A stretch of 64,000 nucleotides of DNA from an uncultured Lentibacter sp. GTDB taxonomy: Bacteria > Pseudomonadota > Alphaproteobacteria > Rhodobacterales > Rhodobacteraceae. Under the pieces are notes generated by a model that worked only from the letters and a program-made list of their open reading frames with translations, was not told the origin of the DNA and did not search any database. Shown piece after piece: positions 10,402-20,082 of the stretch. A program made the position numbers and the translations under genes. The DNA lies in assembly GCA_947497495.1 (NCBI GenBank), contig CANMGT010000001.1, forward strand, positions 992,001 to 1,056,000. Reading direction: 5' to 3'. Position 1 is the stretch's first letter, and each line of letters begins with the position of its first letter.

Positions 10402-12813
10402 ATGAATTCGCATTACAGAGTCGTCGTGATCGGCGGGGGAGTTGTCGGGGCTTCGGTGCTTTATCATCTCGCGAAACTCGGTTGGTCAGACGTTTGCCTG
10501 ATCGAGCGCTCAGTCCTCACCGCAGGCTCAAGCTGGCACGCGGCTGGCGGCATCCATGCTCTCAACGCTGATCCGAATATCGCCGCGCTTCAGGCCTATA
10601 CCATTGATTTGCTTCCCGAAATCGAGAAAGAAAGCGGCCAGAATATCGGCCTGCATATGACAGGTGGCCTCACCATGGCAGGCACGCCCGACCGCTGGGA
10701 ATGGCTCCAGTCAGCCTATCGCACCTTCCAGTCGATCGGCATAGACGACTGCCGCCTCGTCACGCCCGAAGAAGCCCGCGAGCTCAACCCGCTGATGTCA
10801 ACAGAAGGTCTGCTCGGCGGCATGTGGGCTGACCGCGAGGGATACCTCGACACAACAGGCACAGTCCACGCCTATGCAGGGGCCGCCAAGAAGCGTGGCG
10901 CAACCGTGATCGAGCACAACCGCGTGCTGGAATTGCACCAGATTTCAGAGGGTTGGCAGGTCGTCACCGAGAAAGGAACCATCACCTGCGAGCACGTTGT
11001 CAACGCCGCGGGTCTCTGGGCAAAACAGGTTGGTCGCATGGCCGGAATCGAGCTGCCGGTCGCGCCGTTAAAACATCATTACCTTGTGTCTGACACAGTG
11101 CCCGAACTCGAAAAACTCGACTTCGAAGTGCCAATGACGGTTGATCTTGAGGGCTTCACCTATACCCGCCAAGACCAGAACGGCCTCCTGCTGGGCATCT
11201 ACGAGGTTGACCATGAGCACTGGGCGCTCGACGGCGCACCGTGGGACTACGGAATGGAGCTTTTTCAGGAGCAAACCGACCGGATCGAAAAGGAGCTGAT
11301 CCTCGGGTTTGAGCGCTATCCGGCGTTGCAGAATGTCGGCGTGAAAACTTGGGTCAACGGCGCGTTTACTTTCGCGCCTGACGGTAACCCGCTCGTCGGC
11401 CCTGTGCGTGGCAAGCCCGGCTACTGGTGCGCCTGCGCTGTGATGGCAGGCTTCTTGCAGGGCGGCGGCGTCGGCAAATCGCTGGCCGAGTGGATGATCA
11501 ACGGTGAGCCTGAGGCCGACGTTTACGGCATGGACGTTGCCCGCTTCGGGGCCTTCGCAGAAAACCGCGAATACATCCGCCAGACCACCGGCCAGTTCTA
11601 CGCCCGCCGCTTTGTGATGACATATCCAAACGAGCAGCTGCCCGCAGGACGGCCTCTCAAAATGGCCCCTGCTTACGCTGACATGACGGCGGCCGGCTGC
11701 CGTTGGGGCGCAAGCTGGGACATGGAGGTGCCGCTCTACTTTGCACCAAAAGACTTCGTCGAAACGCCGACGCTCAAGCGCTCGAACGCCTTTGATATCG
11801 TCGCTCGGGAGTGCAAGGCAGTGCGCGCAGGTGTGGGACTTCTCGACATCTCGGCTTTCTCGCGTTTCGAAGTGTCCGGCCCCAACGCCGAAGACTGGCT
11901 CAGCCATGTCATGGCAGGCAAAACCCCCGCTCCGGGCCGCGCCAAGCTCGCACCGATGCTGTCGGAAACAGGCCGCCTCAAGGGCGACCTCACAGTTTTC
12001 AACTGGGGAGATGGCAGCTTCTGGATCATGGGCAGCTACTACTTGCGCGAATGGCACATGCGCTGGTTTGACGACCACATGCACGAGGGTGTCACTGTCC
12101 GTGATCTGGGCGAAGAAATGGTTGGCTTCTCGCTGTCAGGGCCAAAATCCAAAGCCGTGGTCGAAAAGCTCACTGAAGGGGCTGTCGGGGATCTGCCGTT
12201 CATGGGCTGCGGGCAGTTTGACATCGGCCTGCTGCGCTGTCGCGTCGCGCGCTTGTCGGTGACGGGCGAGTTTGGTTACGAGATCAACTGCCGCATGGGC
12301 GACCACGCCACTCTGCGCAAATTGCTGCTTGAGGCGGGTGCCGGGGAGGGCATCGTCGAGGTGGGCTTTGGCGCGCTTCTCAGCCTGCGGCTCGAGAAGA
12401 GTTTTGGCATCTGGTCGGCAGAGTTTACCCAAGGCTACACTGCGGCCCAGACAGGTATGGATCGCTGGATCGACTGGAGCAAGCCTGCGTTTGTTGGCCG
12501 TGACGCCGCCCTAAAGGAGCGCGAGGGCAACGGGCCTGAAAGGCAGGTAGTCACGCTGGAAGTTGACGCGCTTGATGCCGACGCAAGCGGCTTTGAGCCT
12601 GTCTGGAGCGGCGACAAGCTGATCGGTTTTGTGACCTCCGGTGGCTATGGCCACACGATCGGAAAGTCGCTCGCCATGGCGATGATCGACAGTGACAAAG
12701 CTGGTGTCGGTACAGCGTTGAAGGTGCATATCGTCGGGGTCGAACGTGCGGCAAAAGTCATCGCCGCGTCGCCCTATGACCCTGAAGGCAAGGCAATGAG
12801 GGCGTCGCTGTGA
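10402..12813 (+). CDS. FAD oxidoreductase / GcvT two-domain protein, dimethylglycine-dehydrogenase-like
   Basis: An 803-residue cytoplasmic protein. Residues about 5-390 form a DAO-type FAD oxidoreductase starting VVVIGGGVVGASVLYHL, with the SSWHAAGGIHAL segment typical of dimethylglycine/sarcosine dehydrogenases, where the His can carry covalent FAD. Residues about 420-800 form a GcvT-like folate-binding aminomethyltransferase domain with a C-terminal barrel. Such proteins oxidise an N-methyl group and transfer the one-carbon unit to tetrahydrofolate. It overlaps the downstream mttB-family gene by 4 nt, so both are likely used on one methylated amine. The exact substrate (dimethylglycine, sarcosine or another) is not decided by sequence. 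Confidence 0.88.
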   Translation: MNSHYRVVVIGGGVVGASVLYHLAKLGWSDVCLIERSVLTAGSSWHAAGGIHALNADPNIAALQAYTIDLLPEIEKESGQNIGLHMTGGLTMAGTPDRWEWLQSAYRTFQSIGIDDCRLVTPEEARELNPLMSTEGLLGGMWADREGYLDTTGTVHAYAGAAKKRGATVIEHNRVLELHQISEGWQVVTEKGTITCEHVVNAAGLWAKQVGRMAGIELPVAPLKHHYLVSDTVPELEKLDFEVPMTVDLEGFTYTRQDQNGLLLGIYEVDHEHWALDGAPWDYGMELFQEQTDRIEKELILGFERYPALQNVGVKTWVNGAFTFAPDGNPLVGPVRGKPGYWCACAVMAGFLQGGGVGKSLAEWMINGEPEADVYGMDVARFGAFAENREYIRQTTGQFYARRFVMTYPNEQLPAGRPLKMAPAYADMTAAGCRWGASWDMEVPLYFAPKDFVETPTLKRSNAFDIVARECKAVRAGVGLLDISAFSRFEVSGPNAEDWLSHVMAGKTPAPGRAKLAPMLSETGRLKGDLTVFNWGDGSFWIMGSYYLREWHMRWFDDHMHEGVTVRDLGEEMVGFSLSGPKSKAVVEKLTEGAVGDLPFMGCGQFDIGLLRCRVARLSVTGEFGYEINCRMGDHATLRKLLLEAGAGEGIVEVGFGALLSLRLEKSFGIWSAEFTQGYTAAQTGMDRWIDWSKPAFVGRDAALKEREGNGPERQVVTLEVDALDADASGFEPVWSGDKLIGFVTSGGYGHTIGKSLAMAMIDSDKAGVGTALKVHIVGVERAAKVIAASPYDPEGKAMRASL

Positions 12814-14342
12814 GCGCAGCCAAGCGCTCGGGGCGCAGACGCTCGGGCGCGGCACCAGCCTCAAAGCGCGAGGTAAACTACCGCCAGCTGCGCAACCCGT
12901 TTCCGCAGATGAAAGTCTTCTCCGATGACCAGATAGAAGCGATGCACGAAACAGCGCTGCGCACACTCGAAGAGCTGGGTATGAAAGTGCTATTGCCCCA
13001 AGCGCGCGCCTTGTTCAAAGCCGCTGGCGCGCGCGTAGATGAGGCATCAGAGATGGTCTTCATCGGCCGCGAGATCGTGCAGGTGGCTCTCGGCACAGCG
13101 CCCAAAAGTATCGCCTGTCGCGCAGGCGCTCGCACCCGTGATGTGACGCTCGAGTTGGGCAGCCTTGTCTTCCAGCCCGGCGCAGGCGCGCCCCACGCAA
13201 CAGACCTCGAACGCGGCCGCCGCCCCGGTTCGGCGCGGGACTTTCGCGAGATGATCCAGCTCACCCATGCGTTTGACGTGCTGCAGATGATGCCGCCGCT
13301 TGTAGAGCCGCAGGATGTGGCGACAAACCTGCGCCACTATTTCACCATGGAGTCGCAACTCACGCTGACCGACAAGCTGCCGTTCATCTACTCGCGCGGC
13401 ACGCCGCAAGTGCTCGAAAGCTTCGAGATGCTCGCAGGGTTTCGCGGCTTGTCCGACGCGGGTTTCACAGGCGAAACGCATTGCTACACCATCATCAACA
13501 CCAATAGCCCGCGCACGCTCGACATCCCCATGGCGCAGGGGCTGATCGACTTTGCGAAGCATGGCCAAGTCTCGATCGTGACGCCGTTTACGTTGATGGG
13601 GGCGATGGCGCCGATCACCGTCGCAGGCGCGATCACGCTCAGCCATGCCGAGGCGCTGGCCGCGATCACCCTCACGCAACTGGCCAAGCCCGGAGCCCCC
13701 GTGTGTTACGGCACGTTCACCAGCAATGTCGACATGAAGTCAGGCGCGCCAGCCTTTGGCACGCCCGCGCATTTTCAGGCCTCGCTGGCCGCAGGGCAGA
13801 TGGCGCAGCTTATCGGCCTGCCTTGGCGCAGCGCGGCGGGCTCGGCGTCTAACCTGAACGATGTTCAAGCTGCCAACGAAAACCAGTTTGGCCTCTGGGG
13901 CTGTCTGATGGCGGGCGCGACTGTCGTCATCCACGCCGCTGGCTGGCTTGAGGGCGGGCTGTCTGTTTCTTACGAAAAGCTGATCACGGATATTGAAGTT
14001 CTCAACATGGTTGCCGAGCTTTGTGCCGGTGCCGAGGAGGGTACAGCGGCCATCGGGTTTGAGGCGCTCGGCGAGGTGCCGCCCAGCGGGCATTTCTTTG
14101 CGACTGGCCAAACCATGGAGCGCTACGACACGGCGTTTTACGAGCCACACGTGCATGACTATGCCAACTTCGGCACATGGGAAGAGCGCGGCGCAGAAGA
14201 CGCGAGCACACGTGCAACGAAGGTCTGGAAAGGCATTCTGGCTGCTGACAACCGCCCGGCCGTTGACGGCTCCCGCGGCGAAGCGCTCAATGCCTACATT
14301 GCCAAACGCACCGCTGAGGGCGGCGCTTTTCCGGAGAGCTGA
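12810..14342 (+). CDS. MttB-family (trimethylamine methyltransferase-like) corrinoid methyltransferase, non-pyrrolysine
   Basis: A 510-residue TIM-barrel protein of the MttB superfamily (LRNPFPQMKVFSDDQIEAMH near the N-terminus; PFTLMGAMAPITVAGAI and CYGTFTSNVDMKSGAPAFGTP in the barrel). The frame has no internal TAG, so the pyrrolysine of true trimethylamine methyltransferases is absent; it belongs to the Pyl-free branch, which includes glycine betaine methyltransferase MtgB. Its GTG start overlaps the preceding oxidoreductase gene by 4 nt. No corrinoid-binding protein gene is nearby. It is expected to demethylate a quaternary or tertiary amine; the substrate is unknown. Confidence 0.87.
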   Translation: MSAAKRSGRRRSGAAPASKREVNYRQLRNPFPQMKVFSDDQIEAMHETALRTLEELGMKVLLPQARALFKAAGARVDEASEMVFIGREIVQVALGTAPKSIACRAGARTRDVTLELGSLVFQPGAGAPHATDLERGRRPGSARDFREMIQLTHAFDVLQMMPPLVEPQDVATNLRHYFTMESQLTLTDKLPFIYSRGTPQVLESFEMLAGFRGLSDAGFTGETHCYTIINTNSPRTLDIPMAQGLIDFAKHGQVSIVTPFTLMGAMAPITVAGAITLSHAEALAAITLTQLAKPGAPVCYGTFTSNVDMKSGAPAFGTPAHFQASLAAGQMAQLIGLPWRSAAGSASNLNDVQAANENQFGLWGCLMAGATVVIHAAGWLEGGLSVSYEKLITDIEVLNMVAELCAGAEEGTAAIGFEALGEVPPSGHFFATGQTMERYDTAFYEPHVHDYANFGTWEERGAEDASTRATKVWKGILAADNRPAVDGSRGEALNAYIAKRTAEGGAFPES

Positions 14343-14343
14343 C

Positions 14344-15012
14344 ATGGCCAAGCCAACCGCCATTTTACACCGCAATGACCCCGACAAGCCGCCGCTTGTC
14401 GGCCACGTCAAAGTGACGCGCGATGACTGGCTCAACGTAGCCCGCGACATCCTCGTGAGTGAAGGCGTGGGTGAGGTCAAAGTGCTGGGCATCGCCGAGC
14501 GCTTGGACGTTTCGCGCTCGTCGTTCTATTGGTACTTCAAAAGCCGCAAGGACCTGCTTGATCAGCTTCTGGAAAGCTGGGAGCAGTCCAACACCGGCAT
14601 CATGGTGCGCCACACCGAGGTGCCGGCCAGCACGATCAACGCGGCGCTCAACAACTTCTTTCGCTGCGTTGTTGACCCGACAGGTTTCAACCACCAGCTC
14701 GACTTTGCCGTGCGCGAATGGGCGCGGCGCGACGGCTCTGTGCGCCGCGTGATCGACCGTTCCGACACAGCCCGCCACGCGGCGATTGCGGCGATGTTTG
14801 CCCGCCACGGCTATGCGCCCGCTGAAGCCGACATTCGCGCGCGCGTGCTCTACTACCAGCAGATAGGCTACTACGCGCTCGACTTGTCGGAAACACTGGA
14901 GGAAAGGCTGAGCCGCGTTGAGGGCTATCTTTACTGCTTCTCCGGCGTGCGCCCAACCGCGGCAGAAGTCGCCGAGTTCACCGCGTTCGCAAGACGTGTG
15001 AGCCGGGCATAA
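14344..15012 (+). CDS. TetR-family transcriptional regulator
   Basis: A 222-residue TetR-type regulator. The N-terminal helix-turn-helix includes GIAERLDVSRSSFYWYFKSR (about residues 49-68) followed by KDLLDQLL, the canonical end of the DNA-binding domain. The C-terminal ligand domain is poorly conserved. The start is ATG 14344, one base after the mttB-family stop; longer in-frame starts would lie inside that gene. Position suggests that it controls the methylated-amine operon in response to a substrate or intermediate. Confidence 0.87.
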   Translation: MAKPTAILHRNDPDKPPLVGHVKVTRDDWLNVARDILVSEGVGEVKVLGIAERLDVSRSSFYWYFKSRKDLLDQLLESWEQSNTGIMVRHTEVPASTINAALNNFFRCVVDPTGFNHQLDFAVREWARRDGSVRRVIDRSDTARHAAIAAMFARHGYAPAEADIRARVLYYQQIGYYALDLSETLEERLSRVEGYLYCFSGVRPTAAEVAEFTAFARRVSRA

Positions 15013-15018
15013 GCGCGC

Positions 15019-15687
15019 TCACCAGTCGACAGGCTTACCCGCATAGTCATAAAATCCGCCGCTCTCTTGTGGGGTCAGGCCCAGCAGAACGCGCAGCAAG
15101 TTTTGCGCGCAGGCCTCGGCGCTGACGGTGGCGTGGCGCGCGGCGTAGTCCTTGGTGAAGTCTGTCTCGACGGTGCCGGGGTGGAGCGCGACGGCGACAG
15201 CGTTCTTGTGGCTGCGGCCAAGCTCGATAGCCGCGCCGCGCAGCAGTTGATTGGCAGCCGCTTTTGATGCGCGGTAGCTGTGCCAGCCACCAATGCGGTT
15301 GTCGCCAATCGAGCCGACACGCGCTGTCAGCAGCCCGACATGGCTGCGGTGTGACTTCGCCAGCAAACGCGGCACATGGGCCAGCACATAGGCAGGCCCA
15401 AGCGCGTTGGCCGCAAAGACAGCCTGGAAGTTGGTCTGCTCGGCCTGTGCCAGTGCCTTTTCAGGCGTCTTGCCGTTGGCTGCAAGAATGCCAGTGGCGA
15501 TAAAGACCAGATCATATGGCCCGTCGCACGCGCCAAGATGCGCATCAACCGACGCCTGATCGGTGATGTCAAAGCCGTCAGCCCTGCGCGACAGCGGGTC
15601 AACCTGCCAGCCGTCCTGCGCAAGCTGGCGGGCAACGGCGGCCCCGATCCCGCCCGAAGCCCCGATAATAAGCGCGCGTTTTGTCAT
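15019..15687 (-). CDS. Short-chain dehydrogenase/reductase, C-factor-like
   Basis: A 222-residue SDR. The N-terminal nucleotide motif is IIGASGGIGAAVARQL, and the catalytic YxxxK is in SYRASKAAANQL. HPGTVETDFT follows, as in the CsgA-like/short SDR group. It converges on the TetR gene with six bases between stops. It starts at ATG 15687. The substrate cannot be assigned; C-factor-like SDRs are often annotated without known reactions. Confidence 0.85.
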   Translation of the reverse strand: MTKRALIIGASGGIGAAVARQLAQDGWQVDPLSRRADGFDITDQASVDAHLGACDGPYDLVFIATGILAANGKTPEKALAQAEQTNFQAVFAANALGPAYVLAHVPRLLAKSHRSHVGLLTARVGSIGDNRIGGWHSYRASKAAANQLLRGAAIELGRSHKNAVAVALHPGTVETDFTKDYAARHATVSAEACAQNLLRVLLGLTPQESGGFYDYAGKPVDW

Positions 15688-15741
15688 GTTTGCAGGCTAC
15701 GCACTTGAACTGGCAATGCAAGGCGTCCATTTAACTTGTAG

Positions 15742-15758
15742 TTGCGAATGATTTGCAA
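15742..15758. promoter_or_regulatory. Palindromic Fur/Mur-type operator before sitABCD
   Basis: TTGCGAAT-G-ATTTGCAA is an 8-1-8 palindrome with one mismatch, 35 bp upstream of the sitA start. Its TTGCAAAT half-sites fit the kind of sites bound by Fur-family manganese regulators (Mur) in alphaproteobacteria. The metal sensed is inferred from the downstream transporter, not seen directly. Confidence 0.6.
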
Positions 15759-15793
15759 TAACAAGAAACGGCACGACACCTTAGGAGCAAGGC

Positions 15794-16693
15794 ATGATCC
15801 GCGCACTTACCCTCGCAGTTACTTTCACCCTCGCAACAATGAGTGCACCTCTGGCGCAGGCTGCGGACAAGCTGAAAGTCGTGACAACCTTCACAGTCTT
15901 GGCAGACATGGCGCAGAACGTCGCGGGCGACGCGGCTGAAGTTGTCTCGATCACTAAGCCGGGCGCCGAGATCCACGGCTACGAGCCGACACCCCGCGAC
16001 ATCGTACGCGCTTATGATGCTGACCTGATCCTCTGGAACGGGCTGAACCTCGAACTATGGTTCGAGCAATTCCTCGCCAACCTCGGTGATGTGCCCTCTG
16101 CGACCCTGAGTGAAGGGATTGAGCCAATCGCCATCGGCGAGGGCGACTACGAAGGCAAGGCCAACCCGCATGCCTGGATGGGCCTCGCCAATGCGCTGGT
16201 CTATGTCGCCAACATCGAAAAGGCGCTCAGCACTGCCGACCCTGCAAATGCATCCGTCTACCAGCAAAACGCCAATGCCTATTCCAACCAGCTGCGCGAG
16301 GTTCTCGCCCCTTTGAAGTCACAGCTTGACGGGGTGCCAGAAGACAAGCGCTGGCTTGTCACATGCGAAGGCGCGTTCTCGTATCTTGCGCGCGACTTGG
16401 GCCTCAAAGAGCTTTACCTCTGGCCCATGAACACCGACGCGATCGGCACCCCCAAACAGGTGCGCAAAGTCATCGACGGTGTGCGCGACAACGGCATCAA
16501 AGCCGTGTTCTGCGAAAGCACCGTCAGCAGCGCGCCCGCGGAGCAAGTTGCCCGCGAGACAGGCGCAACCTTTGGCGGTGTGCTTTACGTGGACAGCCTC
16601 AGCGAGGAAGGCGGCGTTGTGCCAACCTATCTCGACTTGCTGCGCGTAACGGCAGAAACGGTCGTGAATGGCCTGACAGGAGCCAGCCAATGA
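15794..16693 (+). CDS. sitA: Manganese/zinc ABC transporter substrate-binding protein
   Basis: A 299-residue periplasmic cluster A-I metal-binding protein with a Sec signal peptide ending near PLAQAA. The family ligand positions are visible: His in [13 protein letters not shown], His in KANPHAWMG, Glu in [14 protein letters not shown] and Asp in [10 protein letters not shown]. The [12 protein letters not shown] helix is typical of SitA/MntC rather than of His-rich ZnuA; there is no His-rich loop. ATG 15794 has AGGAG upstream. The stop overlaps sitB by 4 nt. Manganese is the likely main metal, with iron or zinc possible. Confidence 0.9.
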   Translation: MIRALTLAVTFTLATMSAPLAQAADKLKVVTTFTVLADMAQNVAGDAAEVVSITKPGAEIHGYEPTPRDIVRAYDADLILWNGLNLELWFEQFLANLGDVPSATLSEGIEPIAIGEGDYEGKANPHAWMGLANALVYVANIEKALSTADPANASVYQQNANAYSNQLREVLAPLKSQLDGVPEDKRWLVTCEGAFSYLARDLGLKELYLWPMNTDAIGTPKQVRKVIDGVRDNGIKAVFCESTVSSAPAEQVARETGATFGGVLYVDSLSEEGGVVPTYLDLLRVTAETVVNGLTGASQ

Positions 16694-17538
16694 GCGGTAT
16701 CACAGCCCATGATATAACCGTCACCTACCGCAACGGCCATACGGCTTTGCGCGACGCGCATTTTGAAATTCCCCGCGGCACGGTGACAGCGCTTGTGGGC
16801 GTGAACGGCGCGGGCAAGTCGACGCTGTTCAAGGCGATCATGGGGTTTGTCCCCGTTGCCAAAGGCGAGATCACGCTGCTTGGCAAGCCCGTCAAAGAGG
16901 CGCTGAAGGACAACCTTGTCGCCTATGTGCCCCAAGCTGAAGAGGTTGATTGGGCCTTTCCCGTGCTCGTCGAAGACGTGGTGATGATGGGCCGCTTCGG
17001 CCACATGGGCTTTCTGCGGAGGCCCCGCAAGGCCGACCACGAAGCCGTTGAACTGGCGCTTGAACGCGTCAACATGACAGAATTTCGCAAACGCCAGATC
17101 GGTGAGCTTTCAGGCGGGCAGCGCAAGCGTGTGTTCCTCGCGCGAGCCTTGGCGCAAGAGGGTCAAGTCATCCTGCTGGACGAGCCGTTCACAGGCGTTG
17201 ATGTGACAACAGAAAACCAGATCATCGAGTTGCTCGGCGAGCTGCGTGCCGAGGGCCGTGTTATGCTGGTGTCGACGCACAACCTTGGCTCTGTGCCCGA
17301 GTTTTGCGACCGGACAGTTCTTGTCAAAGGCACGGTGCTCGCCTACGGCCCGACAGACGAAGTCTTCACTCGTGAGAACCTCGAGCAAGCCTTTGGTGGC
17401 GTGTTGCGTCACTTCACGCTTGGCGGCGACGCGCTGCACGACGATGGCGATGACCGCGCTGTCACGATCTTCACTGACGACGAGCGCCCCTTCGTGCAAT
17501 ACGGCGAGCGCACACAGCGGCGGGAACCCGGCGAATGA
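16690..17538 (+). CDS. sitB: Manganese/zinc ABC transporter ATP-binding protein
   Basis: A 282-residue ABC ATPase. Walker A is [10 protein letters not shown], the signature LSGGQRKR, Walker [13 protein letters not shown], and the switch His is in VSTHNLG. The true start is ATG 16690, overlapping the sitA stop (ATGA); a longer frame upstream is out of context. A C-terminal tail of about 40 residues after the core is rich in acidic residues. It drives import with SitC and SitD at the inner membrane. The stop overlaps sitC by 4 nt. Confidence 0.93.
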   Translation: MSGITAHDITVTYRNGHTALRDAHFEIPRGTVTALVGVNGAGKSTLFKAIMGFVPVAKGEITLLGKPVKEALKDNLVAYVPQAEEVDWAFPVLVEDVVMMGRFGHMGFLRRPRKADHEAVELALERVNMTEFRKRQIGELSGGQRKRVFLARALAQEGQVILLDEPFTGVDVTTENQIIELLGELRAEGRVMLVSTHNLGSVPEFCDRTVLVKGTVLAYGPTDEVFTRENLEQAFGGVLRHFTLGGDALHDDGDDRAVTIFTDDERPFVQYGERTQRREPGE

Positions 17539-18392
17539 GCACCCTGCTTGAGCCTTTCGCCTACGGCTACATGACCAACGCAATGTGGGTTTCGGCCCTC
17601 GTTGGCGGGGTCTGCGCCTTCCTGTCGGCCTACCTCATGCTCAAGGGCTGGTCGCTCATCGGCGACGCGCTCTCGCACTCTGTCGTGCCCGGTGTGGCGG
17701 GGGCTTACATGCTCGGTTTGCCCTTTGCCCTTGGTGCTTTTGTGGCGGGCGGGCTGGCGGCAGGCTCGATGCTGTTTCTCAGCGAGCGCTCGGGCCTCAA
17801 GATCGATGTGATCATCGGCCTCATCTTCACCTCGTTTTTCGGGCTTGGGCTTTTCATGGTCTCGCTCAGCCCTGTCTCTGTGAGCCTGCAAGCCATCACG
17901 ATGGGCAACATCCTTGCCATTACACCGCAAGACACGCTGCAACTGGTGCTGATCGGTGGCATCACCCTCGCGGTGCTTTTGCTCAAGTGGAAAGACTTGA
18001 TGGTTGTCTTCTTTGATGAACACCACGCGCGCTCTATCGGGCTTAACCCGTCGGCGTTGAAGGCGGTGTTCTTCGTGTTGCTCTCTGCTTCTGTGGTCGC
18101 CGCGATGCAGACAGTCGGCGCCTTCCTCGTGATCGCCCTTGTGGTGACGCCGGGCGCGACGGCCTATCTGCTCTGCGACCGCTTCCCGCGTCTGATCTTA
18201 ACCTCCGTTGCGATCGGCACGCTCACCAGCTTTTTTGGCGCGTACATCAGCTTCTTTCTCGATGGGGCAACAGGCGGCATAATTGTCGTGCTACAAACGC
18301 TCCTGTTTCTGCTGGCCTTCGTGTTTGCGCCCAAACACGGGCTGCTTGCCGCGCGCCGCCGCGCCGCAAACGCGCTCAAGGAGGCCGTGTGA
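17535..18392 (+). CDS. sitC: Manganese/zinc ABC transporter permease
   Basis: A 285-residue ABC-3 family permease with about eight hydrophobic segments. The family motif [16 protein letters not shown] is in the N-terminal third, and [20 protein letters not shown] is near the C-terminus. It is coupled to sitB and sitD by 4-nt overlaps, so the four genes form one unit. The presence of two different permeases is the Sit/Mnt-type arrangement, as opposed to the single permease of Znu systems. Confidence 0.92.
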   Translation: MSTLLEPFAYGYMTNAMWVSALVGGVCAFLSAYLMLKGWSLIGDALSHSVVPGVAGAYMLGLPFALGAFVAGGLAAGSMLFLSERSGLKIDVIIGLIFTSFFGLGLFMVSLSPVSVSLQAITMGNILAITPQDTLQLVLIGGITLAVLLLKWKDLMVVFFDEHHARSIGLNPSALKAVFFVLLSASVVAAMQTVGAFLVIALVVTPGATAYLLCDRFPRLILTSVAIGTLTSFFGAYISFFLDGATGGIIVVLQTLLFLLAFVFAPKHGLLAARRRAANALKEAV

Positions 18393-19228
18393 TGGACATC
18401 AACATGCTCCTGCTGCCGTTCCAGTTTCCGTTCATGCAGTCGGCGTTTCTCATCGTCGCGCTGATTTCGGTGCCCACCGCGCTGCTCTCGTGCTTTCTGG
18501 TGCTCAAAGGCTGGGCGCTGATGGGCGACGCTGTCAGCCACGCTGTGCTGCCCGGTATCGTGCTGGCCTATATCCTTGGCCTGCCTCTCATTTTCGGAGC
18601 CTTCGTGGCAGGGATGACATGTGCGCTTGCAACGGGCTATCTGGCCGAGAACAGCCGCGTCAAACAAGACACGGTTATGGGCGTTGTCTTTTCCGGCATG
18701 TTCGGGCTTGGCATCGTGCTTTATGTGAGCATCGAGACGAACGCGCACCTTGACCATATCCTGTTTGGCAACATGCTCGGTATCTCGACAAGCGAGCTTG
18801 CGACAGCCGCCATCATCGGCGCGCTTGTTACTGCCGCGTTGTTGCTCAAGTGGAAAGACCTGCTTTTGCACAGCTTTGATCCGGCTCAGGCGCAGGCCTC
18901 TGGGCTGCGCGTGGGCTGGCTGCACTACGGCCTCCTCGCGGCGCTCTCGGCGACGATCGTGGCGACGCTGTCAGCGGTTGGGCTTATTCTCGCGATCGGG
19001 CTGCTGATAGCGCCGGGGGCGATCGCCTTTCTCATCGCGCGCGAGTTTAAAACCATGCTCTGGGTGTCGGTTGTTGTCTGCCTCGGCTCGTCGCTGCTTG
19101 GCGTTTATGTCAGCTTCTTTCTCGACAGCGCTCCGGCCCCGACAATCATCCTGATCCTGACGGCTCTGTTCATCGTCGCTTTTGTGCGTCGTGTCATGCT
19201 TGCCAAAGCACAGGCCGCGCGCACTTAA
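18389..19228 (+). CDS. sitD: Manganese/zinc ABC transporter permease
   Basis: A 279-residue ABC-3 permease, paralogous to SitC: MGDAVSHAVLPGIVLAYILG is followed by FGNMLGIS and the late VGLILAIGLLIAPGAIAFL segment. It probably forms a heterodimeric channel with SitC. It is the last gene of the sit operon, followed by a 90 bp gap without an obvious terminator before the next same-strand gene, so read-through is possible. Confidence 0.92.
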   Translation: MMDINMLLLPFQFPFMQSAFLIVALISVPTALLSCFLVLKGWALMGDAVSHAVLPGIVLAYILGLPLIFGAFVAGMTCALATGYLAENSRVKQDTVMGVVFSGMFGLGIVLYVSIETNAHLDHILFGNMLGISTSELATAAIIGALVTAALLLKWKDLLLHSFDPAQAQASGLRVGWLHYGLLAALSATIVATLSAVGLILAIGLLIAPGAIAFLIAREFKTMLWVSVVVCLGSSLLGVYVSFFLDSAPAPTIILILTALFIVAFVRRVMLAKAQAART

Positions 19229-19317
19229 GGCCGCGCATTTCGCGTGCTGGTTGACGTCGCAGACTGTGGGGTTAGAACGAACGGGCTGTTCTGATCCTGA
19301 CACACTGGAGACATCGC

Positions 19318-20082
19318 ATGAAACTGCCGCGCACCCCTTCTATGAACCTCACCGGCAAACGCGCGCTCGTGACAGGCGCCTCGTCAGGTATTGGGCAGGG
19401 CTGCGCTGTCGCGCTCGCAGAAGCGGGGGCGCATGTTGTTTGCGCGGCGCGCGGTGCCGAACGGCTCGCCGTGACGGTCGCAGCCATGCAAAACGAAGGT
19501 TGGAGCGCCGAGGCGCTGAGCCTTGATGTCGCCGATCTGGGCGCGCTCACCGCAGCTCTAAAGGCCCAAGCGCCGTTTGACGTGGTTGTAAACGCGGCAG
19601 GGCTGGCGCTGCACAGCCCCGCGCTTGAAACCAAACCGGAAGACTACGACGCGGTTATGAACGTCAACCTGCGGGGTGCATACTTCCTGTCGGCGGGCGC
19701 GGCGCAGGGCATGAAAACAGCCGGCCTCAAGGGCAGCATCATCCATATCTCATCGCAGATGGGCCATGTCGGGGGCATTGACCGCGCGGTGTACTGCGCG
19801 TCAAAGTTCGGCCTTGAAGGCATGGTCAAAGCGATGGCGATCGAGTGGGGCCAAGACAGCATCCGTATCAACACCATTTGCCCGACGTTCATCCGCACGC
19901 CGCTCACCGAACCCACGTTTGATGACCCTGAGCGCATGGCCTGGATCAAAGACAAGATCAAACTCGGACGCACGGGCACTGTCGAAGACATCATGGGCGC
20001 GGTGCTTTACCTCGCCACCGACGCTTCGGGGCTGGTGACAGGCACGTCGCTTTTGGTTGACGGCGGCTGGACGGCCGACTGA
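19318..20082 (+). CDS. SDR family oxidoreductase (gluconate 5-dehydrogenase-like)
   Basis: A 254-residue classical SDR. NAD(P) motif VTGASSGIGQG (residues about 19-29), catalytic Ser in IIHISSQMG, YCASKFGLEG for the Tyr/Lys pair, and the C-terminal TGTSLLVDGGWTAD. ATG 19318 has TGGAG upstream; a start at 19342 is possible. Sequence style is that of gluconate 5-dehydrogenase / 3-oxoacyl-ACP-reductase-like sugar SDRs, but the substrate is not certain. The stop overlaps the next methyltransferase gene. Confidence 0.85.
   Translation: MKLPRTPSMNLTGKRALVTGASSGIGQGCAVALAEAGAHVVCAARGAERLAVTVAAMQNEGWSAEALSLDVADLGALTAALKAQAPFDVVVNAAGLALHSPALETKPEDYDAVMNVNLRGAYFLSAGAAQGMKTAGLKGSIIHISSQMGHVGGIDRAVYCASKFGLEGMVKAMAIEWGQDSIRINTICPTFIRTPLTEPTFDDPERMAWIKDKIKLGRTGTVEDIMGAVLYLATDASGLVTGTSLLVDGGWTAD

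Noticed and set aside
11068..12084. A 338-codon open frame on the minus strand
   Set aside because: Antisense shadow of the FAD/GcvT oxidoreductase; no motif or ribosome site.
12810..14342. A pyrrolysine-containing trimethylamine methyltransferase
   Set aside because: No in-frame TAG occurs and no pylTSBCD genes are seen in the window.
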